Shown here in pieces: positions 35,519 to 44,209 of a stretch of 64,000 nt of DNA. Numbering within the stretch: position 1 is the stretch's first letter; each line of letters starts with the position of its first letter. The DNA is taken from positions 3,348,001 to 3,412,000 of the forward strand of contig OZ246983.1 in the NCBI GenBank assembly GCA_965232595.1, given 5' to 3'. Made by a program: the position numbers and the translations under genes. The notes under the pieces are model-generated. The model worked only from the letters and a program-made list of their open reading frames with translations, was not told where the DNA came from and made no database searches. Origin of the DNA: SZUA-309 sp965232595 (GTDB lineage: Bacteria > Pseudomonadota > Gammaproteobacteria > Pseudomonadales > Azotimanducaceae).

Positions 35519-36586
35519 TTGACCAACGTTGCTATCGCCGAGCGGCCGTTTCAGCACGACCGCACCCTCGCCATATGGCTCCTGGTCTGCTGCGCCACCA
35601 TCTTCTGCATGGTGGTGCTTGGCGGCGTCACCCGCCTGACCGGCTCCGGCCTGTCCATGGTGGAGTGGGAGCCGATCATGGGCGTGCTGCCACCGCTGTC
35701 GGACGCGGAGTGGCAGGAAACTTTCGAGAAGTACCAGCAATATCCTGAGTACAAGCTCAAGAACAGCCACATGGATGTGGAGGGCTTCAAGGGGATTTTC
35801 TGGCTGGAGTACCTGCACCGGTTGCTGGGTCGCGGCATTGGCCTGCTGTTCGGCTTGCCTTTCCTCTACTTCCTCATTCGTGGCCAGGTGGACCGACCGC
35901 TGGTGCCGAAGCTGGTGTTCCTGTTCGTGCTGGGTGGCCTGCAGGGCCTGATGGGCTGGTACATGGTGCAGAGCGGCATGGTGGACGACCCGAACGTCAG
36001 TCAGTACCGGCTGACAGCGCACCTGCTGCTGGCGATCTTCATCTATGCCTACATGTTGTGGCTGGCGCTGGACCTGCTGCGTGGTCGAACGCGGGTCAAG
36101 GTCAGCAACGGCTGGTTGACCGGCGCCTTTGCGCTGATGGGCCTGATCCTGCTGACCATCGCCTCCGGTGGCTTCGTTGCCGGCCTGAAAGCCGGGTTCA
36201 CCTACAACACCTTCCCGCTGATGAATGGCCAGTGGATCCCCAACGGGCTGCTGCTCATGGAGCCGGCCTGGCGCAACCTGTTCGAAAACATCACCACGGT
36301 GCAGTTCAACCATCGCCTGCTCGCCATGCTGGTGGCGGCGATCGTGGTCGGCTTCTGGTGGGCCGCGAGGCGCCGGGCTGATGCGCGACAGGTACGGCTG
36401 GCGCTCGACCTGTTGCTGGGAGCTGTGCTCCTACAGGTGGTGTTGGGCATCTCCACCCTGCTGCTGGTGGTGCCGATCTCGCTGGCTGCGGCGCATCAGG
36501 CTGGTGCGGTGGTGCTGCTGACGGCGATCATCAACGTCGCCGAGCAGCTGCGCCGGCCAGACGCCCTGAAGCCGGTGGCGACCTGA
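35519..36586 (+). CDS. ctaA: Heme A synthase, Cox15/CtaA family
   Basis: A 355-residue, eight-helix membrane enzyme that oxidises heme O to heme A for aa3-type oxidases. Four conserved histidines are visible: EYLHRLLGR, LTAHLLLAIF, QFNHRLLAML and AAHQAG. The long periplasmic loop after GGVTRLTGSGLSMVEW marks the Cox15 (mitochondrial/proteobacterial) form. The start is probably TTG at 35519, directly after the htpX stop. No oxidase subunit or heme O synthase gene is nearby, which is unusual for ctaA. Confidence 0.95.
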   Translation: MTNVAIAERPFQHDRTLAIWLLVCCATIFCMVVLGGVTRLTGSGLSMVEWEPIMGVLPPLSDAEWQETFEKYQQYPEYKLKNSHMDVEGFKGIFWLEYLHRLLGRGIGLLFGLPFLYFLIRGQVDRPLVPKLVFLFVLGGLQGLMGWYMVQSGMVDDPNVSQYRLTAHLLLAIFIYAYMLWLALDLLRGRTRVKVSNGWLTGAFALMGLILLTIASGGFVAGLKAGFTYNTFPLMNGQWIPNGLLLMEPAWRNLFENITTVQFNHRLLAMLVAAIVVGFWWAARRRADARQVRLALDLLLGAVLLQVVLGISTLLLVVPISLAAAHQAGAVVLLTAIINVAEQLRRPDALKPVAT

Positions 36587-37561
36587 TCAGCTGACTTCAA
36601 GCACCACGGCCCCCAGCCGTTGCTCGCTCTCGACCCGCTGGTGGGCGGCGGACGCTTCTTCCAGAGGGAACACCAGGTCGACGATGGAGCCGATCTGACC
36701 CGACTCGATCATGGCTTTGAGCTCGGCAAGCGCCTCCCTGGTTTCGCTGGCGAAGGCGAAAGACGCCCGCTTGTCCGTCAGCCGGTGTGTGAGCGCGCAG
36801 CGCAGCATAGTCGCCAGCGTCGGGTTGCCGCTGAAGTAACGACCACCGGGACGCAGCGACTGTACGCACCTGCGATAGGGGCTGCCCGGCACCATGTCGA
36901 AAATCACGTCCCACTGCCTGCCGAGGCGGGTGAAGTCGGCGGCGCGAAAGTCGATGAACTCATCGGCACCGAACGCACGGACCGCCGCCTCCTTGTGCGC
37001 GTCGTCCACGGCGGTCACGTTCGCGCCCCGCGCCTTGGCGATCTGAATCGCGTGGCTGCCGATGCTGCCGCCGGCGCCGTTGATGAGCACGGCCTCGCCC
37101 GGCTGGAGGGCTGCCAGATTCATGAAGTGCAGCGCGTTCCAGCCGCCGAGCGGTACCGCGGCTGCTTCCGCGAAGCTCATGTTGCGGGGCTTCTCGACCA
37201 GGGCGAAGGAGGCGGGGACCTTCAGGTACTCGGCGTAGGCGCCCAGGCGGAAGTTCGAGGAGCCGAACACTTCGTCGCCGACGGCAAACCCCTCCACCTC
37301 GGCGCCAACCTCCGCCACCTCGCCGGCAAAGTAGAAACCGAGAATGGAACGCCTCGGGCGGCGAATGCCCATGGCGATGCGCATGGGCAGCCAGAACCAG
37401 CTGACCGAATACTTGAAGCTGCGCATCTCGCAGTCCGACTTGGTGGCCTCCACGGCCCTGACGCGGATCAGCAGATCCTTTGGCCCGGGCACAGGCTTCG
37501 GCACCTCCCGAACCTGGAGGACTTCCGGGCCACCGTAAGACTCGTAGACCACCGCCTTCAC
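36587..37561 (-). CDS. MDR-family NAD(P)-dependent alcohol dehydrogenase / quinone oxidoreductase
   Basis: A 324-residue zinc-independent MDR enzyme starting at GTG 37561 (VKAVVYESYGGPEVLQ), with GGAGA seven bases upstream. An ATG at 37606 would add 15 atypical residues. The cofactor loop is INGAGGSIGSHAIQIAK and the family PLGGWNAL segment precedes it. It is likely an NADPH-dependent quinone or enone reductase. It is convergent with ctaA, the two stops abutting. Confidence 0.9.
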   Translation of the reverse strand: MKAVVYESYGGPEVLQVREVPKPVPGPKDLLIRVRAVEATKSDCEMRSFKYSVSWFWLPMRIAMGIRRPRRSILGFYFAGEVAEVGAEVEGFAVGDEVFGSSNFRLGAYAEYLKVPASFALVEKPRNMSFAEAAAVPLGGWNALHFMNLAALQPGEAVLINGAGGSIGSHAIQIAKARGANVTAVDDAHKEAAVRAFGADEFIDFRAADFTRLGRQWDVIFDMVPGSPYRRCVQSLRPGGRYFSGNPTLATMLRCALTHRLTDKRASFAFASETREALAELKAMIESGQIGSIVDLVFPLEEASAAHQRVESEQRLGAVVLEVS

Positions 37562-37624
37562 GCCCTGTCTCCATCGCTCGCCATTCGTGCGAGGATACGG
37601 CTTCAACTCAGGGGAGAGTAGGTC

Positions 37625-38281
37625 ATGGCCAATCGAATCGTCGATCGGACAGAGTGGCTCGACGCGCGGGCAGCGCTGCTCGAGAAGGAAAAGGCGTTCA
37701 CGCAGGCGAGGGCAGAGCTGGCGGAAACCCGGCGCCAGCTACCCTGGGTGAAGATCGACAAGGACTACAGCTTCCAGACGACGAAAGGTGAGCAGAGCCT
37801 GGGTGAGCTGTTTCGCGAGCGTTCACAGCTGGCGATCTATCACCTGATGTTCGGGCCGGGCTGGTCGGCGCCCTGTCCGGGCTGCACGCAGTGGGCGAAC
37901 GCGCTGGATCGAACCACCGGCGCCTTCGCGGCCGCGGACGCCCGCCTGATTGCGGTATCCAGAGCGCCCCTCGAAGAGATCGAGGGGCAGAAGGAGAAGC
38001 TCGGCTGGACCTTCAGCTGGGTGTCCTCCTACGGTTCCGACTTCAACTACGACTTCCACGTCTCCGCTATGGATACCAGCGGTCCGAGCTTCGAGGAGAT
38101 CGGTGGTGAGGGCGGAGAGAAGGTCGGCTTCGATCGCGGTGAGAACCATGGGGTGAGCATCTTCTGCAAGGACGAGGATGGCACCCTCTATCACACCTAC
38201 AGCGCCTACAACCGGGGCATCGAAGAGCTGAACGGTGCGTTCGGCTACTTCGACCTGCTGCCCAAGGGGCGCGCCTGGTAG
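37625..38281 (+). CDS. DUF899-family thioredoxin-like protein
   Basis: A 218-residue cytoplasmic protein of the DUF899 type. Recognisable features are the N-terminal helix (WLDARAALLEKEKAFT), the stretch LIYHLMFGPGW-like (AIYHLMFGPGWSAPCPGC, with CPGC at about 79-82), ISRAPL-like VSRAPLEEIE and the C-terminal YNRGIEELNGAFGYFDLLPKGR. The fold is thioredoxin-like with an unusual CPGC motif; the function is not established. It is divergent from the MDR gene at 36587-37561. Confidence 0.9.
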   Translation: MANRIVDRTEWLDARAALLEKEKAFTQARAELAETRRQLPWVKIDKDYSFQTTKGEQSLGELFRERSQLAIYHLMFGPGWSAPCPGCTQWANALDRTTGAFAAADARLIAVSRAPLEEIEGQKEKLGWTFSWVSSYGSDFNYDFHVSAMDTSGPSFEEIGGEGGEKVGFDRGENHGVSIFCKDEDGTLYHTYSAYNRGIEELNGAFGYFDLLPKGRAW

Positions 38282-38307
38282 CGCACCCCTGGGTCAAACT
38301 GCAGAGA

Positions 38308-39081
38308 TCAGGAACCCGGGCGGTTCAGCACCCGCGCGTGGTAGGCGTTGTCGCCCGTACACGCAGCGTAGGAGACCTCGTAGTCCTGACGTTGCCGCCA
38401 GCCCTGCTCGTTGGCCATGTTGTTCTGCCAGGCCATCAGGCCCTGCATGTTCTCGAAGCTGAGCAGGTGGGCGAAGCCGCCGGGAGCGTTCCGGTTCCCC
38501 AGCATCGGCACCAGGGTCAGCCAGGCCTTGACCGGCGCCTCCTTGGTCCAGCCAGCCGCCATCTGCTGATGTTTGGCGATCACCTGGTCGGTGCTGACGC
38601 CATCGTTCCTCGAGCACCAGTTGAACGTGAGGATCCGCTCATCGGTAGCGGCCAGCGCTTCCTGGTCGATCACGTGGATCCTGCCAGAATTCATCGACAC
38701 CCGGCAGTCTGCGGTGTCCTGCCACTGCTCGTTCAGCTTCTGCCCTTCCTCCGAGCTCAGCCACTTCGACCAGCCGTCGGCCGACACGTTAAACGGTGAG
38801 ACCAGCATCTCCATGAAGTCGAACGGTGGGGCGTTCTCAGGCTGGCTCACGAACAGCGGTGTCGCCCGGAGAAAGAACACTTCCACGTCGTTCTCCTTGG
38901 ACCACTCGATGTAGCCATTCACGACCCTGTCGTAATTCGCCATGGATTTGCCCGGCTTCAGCGTGCAGAGCTGCATCTGCACCGCGTTGGCCTGGTTGAT
39001 GTTGATGCCGGAGTAACTGGGTTCGGCGGCGTGCGCCAGGCTGCCGAGCATGGCTGCCAGAATTGCAAAGATGAGTCTCAT
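38308..39081 (-). CDS. Exported protein of unknown function, possible double alpha/beta-barrel
   Basis: A 257-residue protein with a signal peptide (about 1-19, ending AHA). Two similar halves each seem to hold a beta-alpha-beta pattern (VQMQLCTLKPGKSMANYDRV and FNWCSRNDGVSTDQVIAKHQ), like duplicated dimeric alpha/beta-barrel (NIPSNAP or ABM) domains. Five cysteines suggest disulfides. The ATG at 39081 has GGGAGGA upstream. A much shorter exported protein at 60755-61138 may have the same fold. Confidence 0.75.
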   Translation of the reverse strand: MRLIFAILAAMLGSLAHAAEPSYSGININQANAVQMQLCTLKPGKSMANYDRVVNGYIEWSKENDVEVFFLRATPLFVSQPENAPPFDFMEMLVSPFNVSADGWSKWLSSEEGQKLNEQWQDTADCRVSMNSGRIHVIDQEALAATDERILTFNWCSRNDGVSTDQVIAKHQQMAAGWTKEAPVKAWLTLVPMLGNRNAPGGFAHLLSFENMQGLMAWQNNMANEQGWRQRQDYEVSYAACTGDNAYHARVLNRPGS

Positions 39082-39288
39082 CGCGTTCCTCCCGATTTAG
39101 TTGGGTGCGTGATGCGCGGGTGGAACATCCCATCTGCTTGTACTGCGTAGGCAAGCGACTGCACGGAGAAGCTACTGCCGATCCGCAAGGCCTGATCATC
39201 GCAGGGCTATGTTCGCGCGCTTCGCTCTGGACCTCAAGCGGATAACAAGCAGATAAACAACCAGCTAAACAACGAAAGGCGGGGCGAC

Positions 39289-40188
39289 TCAGCTGCGGTT
39301 GACGAGCACCAGACCGACGCCGACCAGCAGCAGCGAGGCAAGGAAAGACAGCGTCAGCGCGTCGTCGAAGATCAACCAGCCGAAGAAGATGCCGAAGACC
39401 GGAGTGAGCAGGCTGAAGGAGGCCATGGAGGTGGCGGGGTACACCGAGAGTATCCAGAACCACACCACGAAGCCGATGGCGACGATGACGATCACCTGAA
39501 AGGCGAACATCCCGTAGATGGCGGCGGTGGGCTCACGGATGGTGTCTCCCAGCCAGTAGGCCAGCGGGATTATGATGATCGCGGAGACGGCCAGCTGGTA
39601 GAGCAGGTTCATCTCTGCAGAGGTTTCGCTGAGCCGGGTGGTGCGCGCCAGCAAGGCGATACCGGCCCAGCAGAAAGCGCCGAGCAGGGCGAGCAGATCT
39701 CCGTGCCAGTGCGCGCTCGCATCCAGAGCGCCGTCATCCGCGAGCAGCGCCATGGCGATGCCGGTAAAGGCGATGCCGAGGCCCAGCACCTTCTGCCCGC
39801 TGAGGCGCTCACCGTCGATCAGGAAGTGCGCACCGACCGCAACCCAGAGCGGCATGGTGTAGAAGAAGAGCGAGACCCGGGAAACGGTGGTCAGGTCCAG
39901 CGCGACGAACATCAGGCAGAACTCGGCGGAGAAGAGGATGCCGAGCAGAATGCCAGGCCCGAGCGTGCCGTCGGTCACCGACAGCTGCTTCCGGGTCCAG
40001 AGCGCGTACAGCAGCACCGGCAGGAAGGCGCAGGCGGAACGGAGGCCGACCTGAAAAACCGGCGAGAACCCGGCGTTCACCAGCTTGACCAGCGCCTGGT
40101 TGAGACCCAGCAGCACGTTGAAGCCGATCAGGAAGCTGGCACCGAGCGCGTCCATCCGCTCCCGGCGTTCTGGCGCCACGGCGCTCAT
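39289..40188 (-). CDS. EamA-family (DMT) transporter
   Basis: A 299-residue inner-membrane protein with ten hydrophobic helices in two EamA repeats, such as ILLGILFSAEFCLMFVALDL in the first and VYPATSMASFSLLTPVFGIFFGW in the second. The family exports metabolites such as amino acids or cofactors. It is the last gene of a coupled minus-strand run, 4 bp after the methyltransferase. The substrate is not predictable. Confidence 0.92.
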   Translation of the reverse strand: MSAVAPERRERMDALGASFLIGFNVLLGLNQALVKLVNAGFSPVFQVGLRSACAFLPVLLYALWTRKQLSVTDGTLGPGILLGILFSAEFCLMFVALDLTTVSRVSLFFYTMPLWVAVGAHFLIDGERLSGQKVLGLGIAFTGIAMALLADDGALDASAHWHGDLLALLGAFCWAGIALLARTTRLSETSAEMNLLYQLAVSAIIIIPLAYWLGDTIREPTAAIYGMFAFQVIVIVAIGFVVWFWILSVYPATSMASFSLLTPVFGIFFGWLIFDDALTLSFLASLLLVGVGLVLVNRS

Positions 40189-40192
40189 GCGT

Positions 40193-40942
40193 TCACTCGT
40201 CGTCGCGGGTCAGAGGGACGAACTGCACCGGCAGCACCTGCTGTTCCTGCAGGCCGTCTTCGCTTTTCTCGATCACCGTCAGGTTCTGGCCGCCATAGCG
40301 GGGGCCGATGGGCATCACCAGACGGCCGCCCGTCTTGAGCTGCTCGAGGAGCTTCGGTGGCACTTCTTCTGCAACCGCGGTGACGATGATGCGATCGAAC
40401 GGTGCAGCCTCGGGCCAGCCGTGCCAGCCATCACCCGAGCGCACTTGAACGTTGGCGTAGCCGAGCCGATCCAGCCGGCTGGCCGCACTGGCGGCGAGTT
40501 CCGGAACGATCTCGATGGTGTACACCTCGGCGACCAGCTCCGACAGCACGGCCGCCTGATAGGCGGAACCGGTGCCGAGCTCCAGCACCCGATGACCGGG
40601 CTCGAGGTCCAGCAGGTCGGTCATCAGGGCAACGATGAAGGGCTGAGAAATGGTCTGGCCGTAGCCGATCGGCAGCGGCCGGTTTTCCCAGGCGTAAAGC
40701 TCTGAGCCTTCCGGTACGAACAGCGCCCGATCAACGCGGCGCATGGCGTCGAGCACGGAGTCCGCCAGAGCGGCGCGGCCGGTGTAGCCGCGGGTCTCCT
40801 GGGTGTCTCGCTGAATCTCCTCGAACAGGTTTTCCATGGCGCGTTGGTCAGCCGTGGCGCTGAAGCTGATGAGCGGAAACAGCCAGATTAACAGAGACGA
40901 ACGACTGCGGCGGCGAGACGTTGCGGCCCGCCAAGTGGTCAT
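40193..40942 (-). CDS. Protein-L-isoaspartate O-methyltransferase-like enzyme with export signal
   Basis: A 249-residue PCMT-family enzyme that would methylate isoaspartyl residues in damaged proteins. Family motifs are LPIGYGQTISQPFIV, VLELGTGSAYQAAVL (SAM loop) and RSGDGWHGWPEAAPFDRIIVTA. The N-terminal 33 residues (RRRSRSSLLIWLFPLISFSATA) look like a signal peptide, so the enzyme may act in the periplasm, where SAM is not expected. An ATG further in (MENLFEEI, about residue 36) would give a cytosolic form. The ATG at 40942 overlaps the SYLF gene stop (TGATG); GTG at 40945 is also possible. Confidence 0.9.
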   Translation of the reverse strand: MTTWRAATSRRRSRSSLLIWLFPLISFSATADQRAMENLFEEIQRDTQETRGYTGRAALADSVLDAMRRVDRALFVPEGSELYAWENRPLPIGYGQTISQPFIVALMTDLLDLEPGHRVLELGTGSAYQAAVLSELVAEVYTIEIVPELAASAASRLDRLGYANVQVRSGDGWHGWPEAAPFDRIIVTAVAEEVPPKLLEQLKTGGRLVMPIGPRYGGQNLTVIEKSEDGLQEQQVLPVQFVPLTRDDE

Positions 40943-41490
40943 CACTCGATGCTGCCGAAGGTGTAGCGGTGACCGGAGAACGACGCTTCCAGCAGCAGGC
41001 CGCCGCGCAGTTGGGTGAACAGCGCGATGTCGCTGTGGAACGACGGCGTCGCCGACCAGCCGACCACGGTGGCGGTGGCGTTCAGCTGACCGGCAAACTC
41101 TGCGGGCGAACGCCTGAACTTCTCGTAGACATCCCGGGTGCGGAAAAACAGCACCTGCCGGTAGGCCTGAGCGCCGAGCTGAGGGCCGGCTGAGATCTGG
41201 TACATCCGGGTGTAGCCGATGGGAGAATCCTGGCGGTCGAAGACCAGGCCGCTGCCGTACGCGAGGCCAACCCCGTTAGCGCCACGGAAACTCCAGGGGT
41301 AGACGGCGATCACCTCGGCTTCCTCGAAGAAGGGTGCCAGCTTCTCCTGCTTGCGGAACTGCGCCAGTGACTTCAGCACGCCGCTGACCTGGTCCTCGGC
41401 GAGCTCTTCCTTCGGGATCGGCTTCATGCTGCAGGCGCCGGCAGCCAGCAGCGAGAGCAGCAGCGTGAGTTTCAGCAGCGCGCGCAGCAT
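40942..41490 (-). CDS. SYLF-domain (YSC84-like) lipoprotein
   Basis: A 182-residue lipoprotein (lipobox AAGAC, about residue 20) with a SYLF-type domain: VIAVYPWSFRGANGVGLAYGSGLVF, GPQLGAQAYRQVLFF and LRGGLLLEASFSGHRYTFG. SYLF domains bind phosphoinositides or other lipids in eukaryotes; bacterial roles are unknown. The ATG at 41490 overlaps the MipA gene stop (TGATG). A GTG at 41502 would add four residues. A second SYLF protein lies at 52101. Confidence 0.85.
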   Translation of the reverse strand: MLRALLKLTLLLSLLAAGACSMKPIPKEELAEDQVSGVLKSLAQFRKQEKLAPFFEEAEVIAVYPWSFRGANGVGLAYGSGLVFDRQDSPIGYTRMYQISAGPQLGAQAYRQVLFFRTRDVYEKFRRSPAEFAGQLNATATVVGWSATPSFHSDIALFTQLRGGLLLEASFSGHRYTFGSIE

Positions 41491-42923
41491 CAGAATTTGC
41501 ACTCGATATGACCGTTGAGCACTTCGGAACCGCCCTGAGTGGAGTTGAACATGTCAGCACGACCGAAGATGCCCGAGCGGTGAATAAGGGACAAGCCGAG
41601 ATAACAGTCTTCCGTGCCGCGCTTGCCGAACAGGGTGCGGAACGGCACGTCCACCATGGCCTCCATGTAGTTCAGCCAGCGGCTCGTCTGCTCGCCCCGT
41701 CCCGCCTGCTTGTATTGCTCCACCGCAGGCACCTTCTCAGCGTAGGAAACCCCGAGGCCGAAGCCGAAGCGGAACAGCTCCCGGTTGGTCCAGGGGGCGT
41801 AGCCGGAGCCAATGGCCATCACGTAAGCGACGTACTCGTTGAAGTCTTCCTGGAAGTCGTTCTCGAACCGCCGGTTGATCGAGAAGCGGGCCCAGACGTC
41901 GCCGCGGCGACCGTCTTTGAGCAGGCGGCCCAGGGTGAAACCAGCGGAGTAGGTGTCGACCACATCGTGCTGCTTGAAGTTGCCGAGCAGCACCTGAGAG
42001 AAGGTGTCGTCTACCGTGTAGCCCACGTTGACGCGCCAGCTCCAGAGCTTGGTGTCTTCCGTGCGAGTCTCCACGTGCTTGGCGTTGCCGAGCGACCAGG
42101 AGATGCCGAAGTAGGCGTTGAACAGCTCGCTGCGATCGACGATGGGGCTGGCCTTGATGTTGTCGTCCAGCCACTCGTAGGAGATGTTGGCGAACAGGTC
42201 CCAGTTCTCCAGCCAGTCGTAGGTGACGTTGAGGCCGGCGCGCCAGTTGGAGGCGCTGCCGGGCGAGTAGGCCGGCCGGTCGGCAGTGGCCTCTTCGGGC
42301 CGCACGCCGTAGTAGTAGTCGGTGAGGTTGCCGCTCTGATGGTAGAAGCTTATAGCGGGCGCCAGCGTCCACTTTCCCCGTTGCCAGGGGAACAGGTAGG
42401 TGATGTCGTACTCCTGGCCCTCATGCCGGTCGAGCAGGTCGGTGACCGCGCTGATGTGCAGCTGGCCCCAACCGCCCTGCAGTGAGGCGGCGAGCCCGCC
42501 ATCCACCGTTTGCCGGCGGTCTTCCATGCCGTCGAAGTCGGGGCTCGAGTCCACCTGCAGCCGATCGAAGCGATAACGGGCGATCAGGTCGATGTTGAAG
42601 GTTTTCGGCTCGCGAAACAGGTGCACGCCCCACTCGGTGCCGTGGGCAAACAGGTAGTCGCCCTCGTAGAGGTAGAGCGGAACCAGGTCGTACTTGTACT
42701 CGTTGTAGGTGCTGCCGATGTTGTCCAGGCCGATGTACGGGCTCTGGCCGAATCGAGCGGCGTAGCCGATGCCAACGGAGCCGGGCTCAACGTCGTGGAA
42801 CGGTGTCTTGGTGAGCAGCCAGTCGGACCAGGCGGCAGGCGCGGCGGTGAGCGTGCTGAGCAGCGTCAGATAGAAAACGGCGCTGAGGAACCGGCGCGCC
42901 GGCGAGCGGGCAGAGTGCATCAT
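41490..42923 (-). CDS. MipA/OmpV-like outer-membrane protein
   Basis: A 477-residue predicted beta-barrel with a signal peptide (about 1-32) and aromatic-rich strands throughout: GLDNIGSTYNEYKYDLVPLYLYEGDYLFAHG matches the N-terminal pattern of MipA/OmpV proteins in pieces such as YDLVPLYLYEGDY. The last part (CYLGLSLIHRSGIFG, ending HIECKF) ends in phenylalanine as expected for an outer-membrane barrel. OmpV-type proteins scaffold murein enzymes or act as porins; the role here is unknown. It heads a tightly coupled run of four genes. Confidence 0.82.
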   Translation of the reverse strand: MMHSARSPARRFLSAVFYLTLLSTLTAAPAAWSDWLLTKTPFHDVEPGSVGIGYAARFGQSPYIGLDNIGSTYNEYKYDLVPLYLYEGDYLFAHGTEWGVHLFREPKTFNIDLIARYRFDRLQVDSSPDFDGMEDRRQTVDGGLAASLQGGWGQLHISAVTDLLDRHEGQEYDITYLFPWQRGKWTLAPAISFYHQSGNLTDYYYGVRPEEATADRPAYSPGSASNWRAGLNVTYDWLENWDLFANISYEWLDDNIKASPIVDRSELFNAYFGISWSLGNAKHVETRTEDTKLWSWRVNVGYTVDDTFSQVLLGNFKQHDVVDTYSAGFTLGRLLKDGRRGDVWARFSINRRFENDFQEDFNEYVAYVMAIGSGYAPWTNRELFRFGFGLGVSYAEKVPAVEQYKQAGRGEQTSRWLNYMEAMVDVPFRTLFGKRGTEDCYLGLSLIHRSGIFGRADMFNSTQGGSEVLNGHIECKF

Positions 42924-42977
42924 CTGCTGGTAAGTGCCTGTTTCCTCAAACGAAATTCCCCTCCGGCGCCATCAAGG

Positions 42978-44126
42978 TCAGCGCGCGGTCGGGATCATAC
43001 TGTTTTGGCGGGCAAAGGCCAACGGTTGCTCCACCGCGGCGCTTTCAGGCAGGGCTCGGATCGCCTCGGCTAGGGCAGTGGCCGCCAGGCGGTGACCGGC
43101 CGGATTCAGATGGCCGATGGAGCCGCGCTCGTTGATCCGGTAAAACCGAGCTGGAATCTCCGCCCAGGGGCTGTGGCTTGCCAGCACGGCTTCCAGGTTC
43201 ACCACCGGGAGGCCGAGCCTGTCGTAGATGCCGAGCAGCCTGCGAGCCATCTCCTCATGAAACGCGTCAGTTTCCACGAACGCCTCTCCGCGCGGGATGT
43301 GCAGCACGAGCAGGCGCTGGCGATCGGTCAGATTGTCCTCCAACCGCCTGATCAGTGACGCGATCAGAAGGTCTGTTGCGTCGAAGAAGGCGGCTTCAGC
43401 CTGCCGCGCGCCGGGCAACCGGTTAACGACGAACTCGCGCAGCAACGGCTGCCCGCTGAGGCTGCGCCGGACGCTCTCCACCGCAACGGCGGGTGCCGGC
43501 ACCGGGCTGTTGCTGAGGCGGAGCTCGTTGCCGACCACCTGAAACAACGGCTTGGCCGCGGCGGTGAATGCGACGGTGCTGCGCTCGTAGTCGGAGACGT
43601 AGATCCCCAGGATGATCAGGTCCGGAGCCAGAGCCGCGCCGTGTCGTTCGTACTTGAGCACCATCTGATCGATGCCGTAGCCGGGCACGCCCATGTTCAG
43701 CACCTGCAGGTTGCCGTCTGCCGCTTCGAGCAGATGGGCGAAGTTCTCGTCAGCCTCCACCTCGTTGCCCCAAGTGAAAGAGTCGCCGAGGGTGATGACC
43801 CGCATGCCGGTCGCCGGAGGTGGGTCGATGCTGCTGCGGCCTCGGACTCGGGTGCTCGGGTGCCCGGCGTCCCAACCGAGCCAACGGTCGTGGCTGCTGA
43901 ACGAAAGCTGATCACGATGCCTGGCGAAGAAGCGCAGCGAGTTTCTTCGCTCGTTCAGGGCCGGGGTTTCCGGCGCGTTCGGCACCAGCCGCTCCGGGCT
44001 CATCCCGAAGCGGAGCCAGAGCTCTGCCGCGGCGAGCGTCAGCGTCAGGGAGACCATCAGAAGCAGACCGTTGGCGAGCACGCCTTTCAGAGACACGTTG
44101 CAGCTCAGTTGCAGAAACGGCGACAT
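42978..44126 (-). CDS. Membrane-anchored SGNH/GDSL-type hydrolase
   Basis: A 382-residue protein with one N-terminal membrane helix (about 18-38) and an SGNH domain: nucleophile S116 in LGDSFTWG and C-terminal HLNPAGHRLAATAL with the catalytic histidine. Resemblance to AlgX/AlgJ-like or DltD-like acetyl-ester enzymes suggests deacetylation or acetyl transfer on an envelope glycan. It lies 54 bp upstream of the MipA gene on the same strand and could share its transcript. Confidence 0.87.
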   Translation of the reverse strand: MSPFLQLSCNVSLKGVLANGLLLMVSLTLTLAAAELWLRFGMSPERLVPNAPETPALNERRNSLRFFARHRDQLSFSSHDRWLGWDAGHPSTRVRGRSSIDPPPATGMRVITLGDSFTWGNEVEADENFAHLLEAADGNLQVLNMGVPGYGIDQMVLKYERHGAALAPDLIILGIYVSDYERSTVAFTAAAKPLFQVVGNELRLSNSPVPAPAVAVESVRRSLSGQPLLREFVVNRLPGARQAEAAFFDATDLLIASLIRRLEDNLTDRQRLLVLHIPRGEAFVETDAFHEEMARRLLGIYDRLGLPVVNLEAVLASHSPWAEIPARFYRINERGSIGHLNPAGHRLAATALAEAIRALPESAAVEQPLAFARQNSMIPTAR

Positions 44127-44209
44127 CCTACCCGGCCCTGTCAGCGCTTGCGATGACCCGTGGCAGGGGTCACAGTCTCAGCTGACGCTAAAGAAAGGGA
44201 GTGAGTCGG

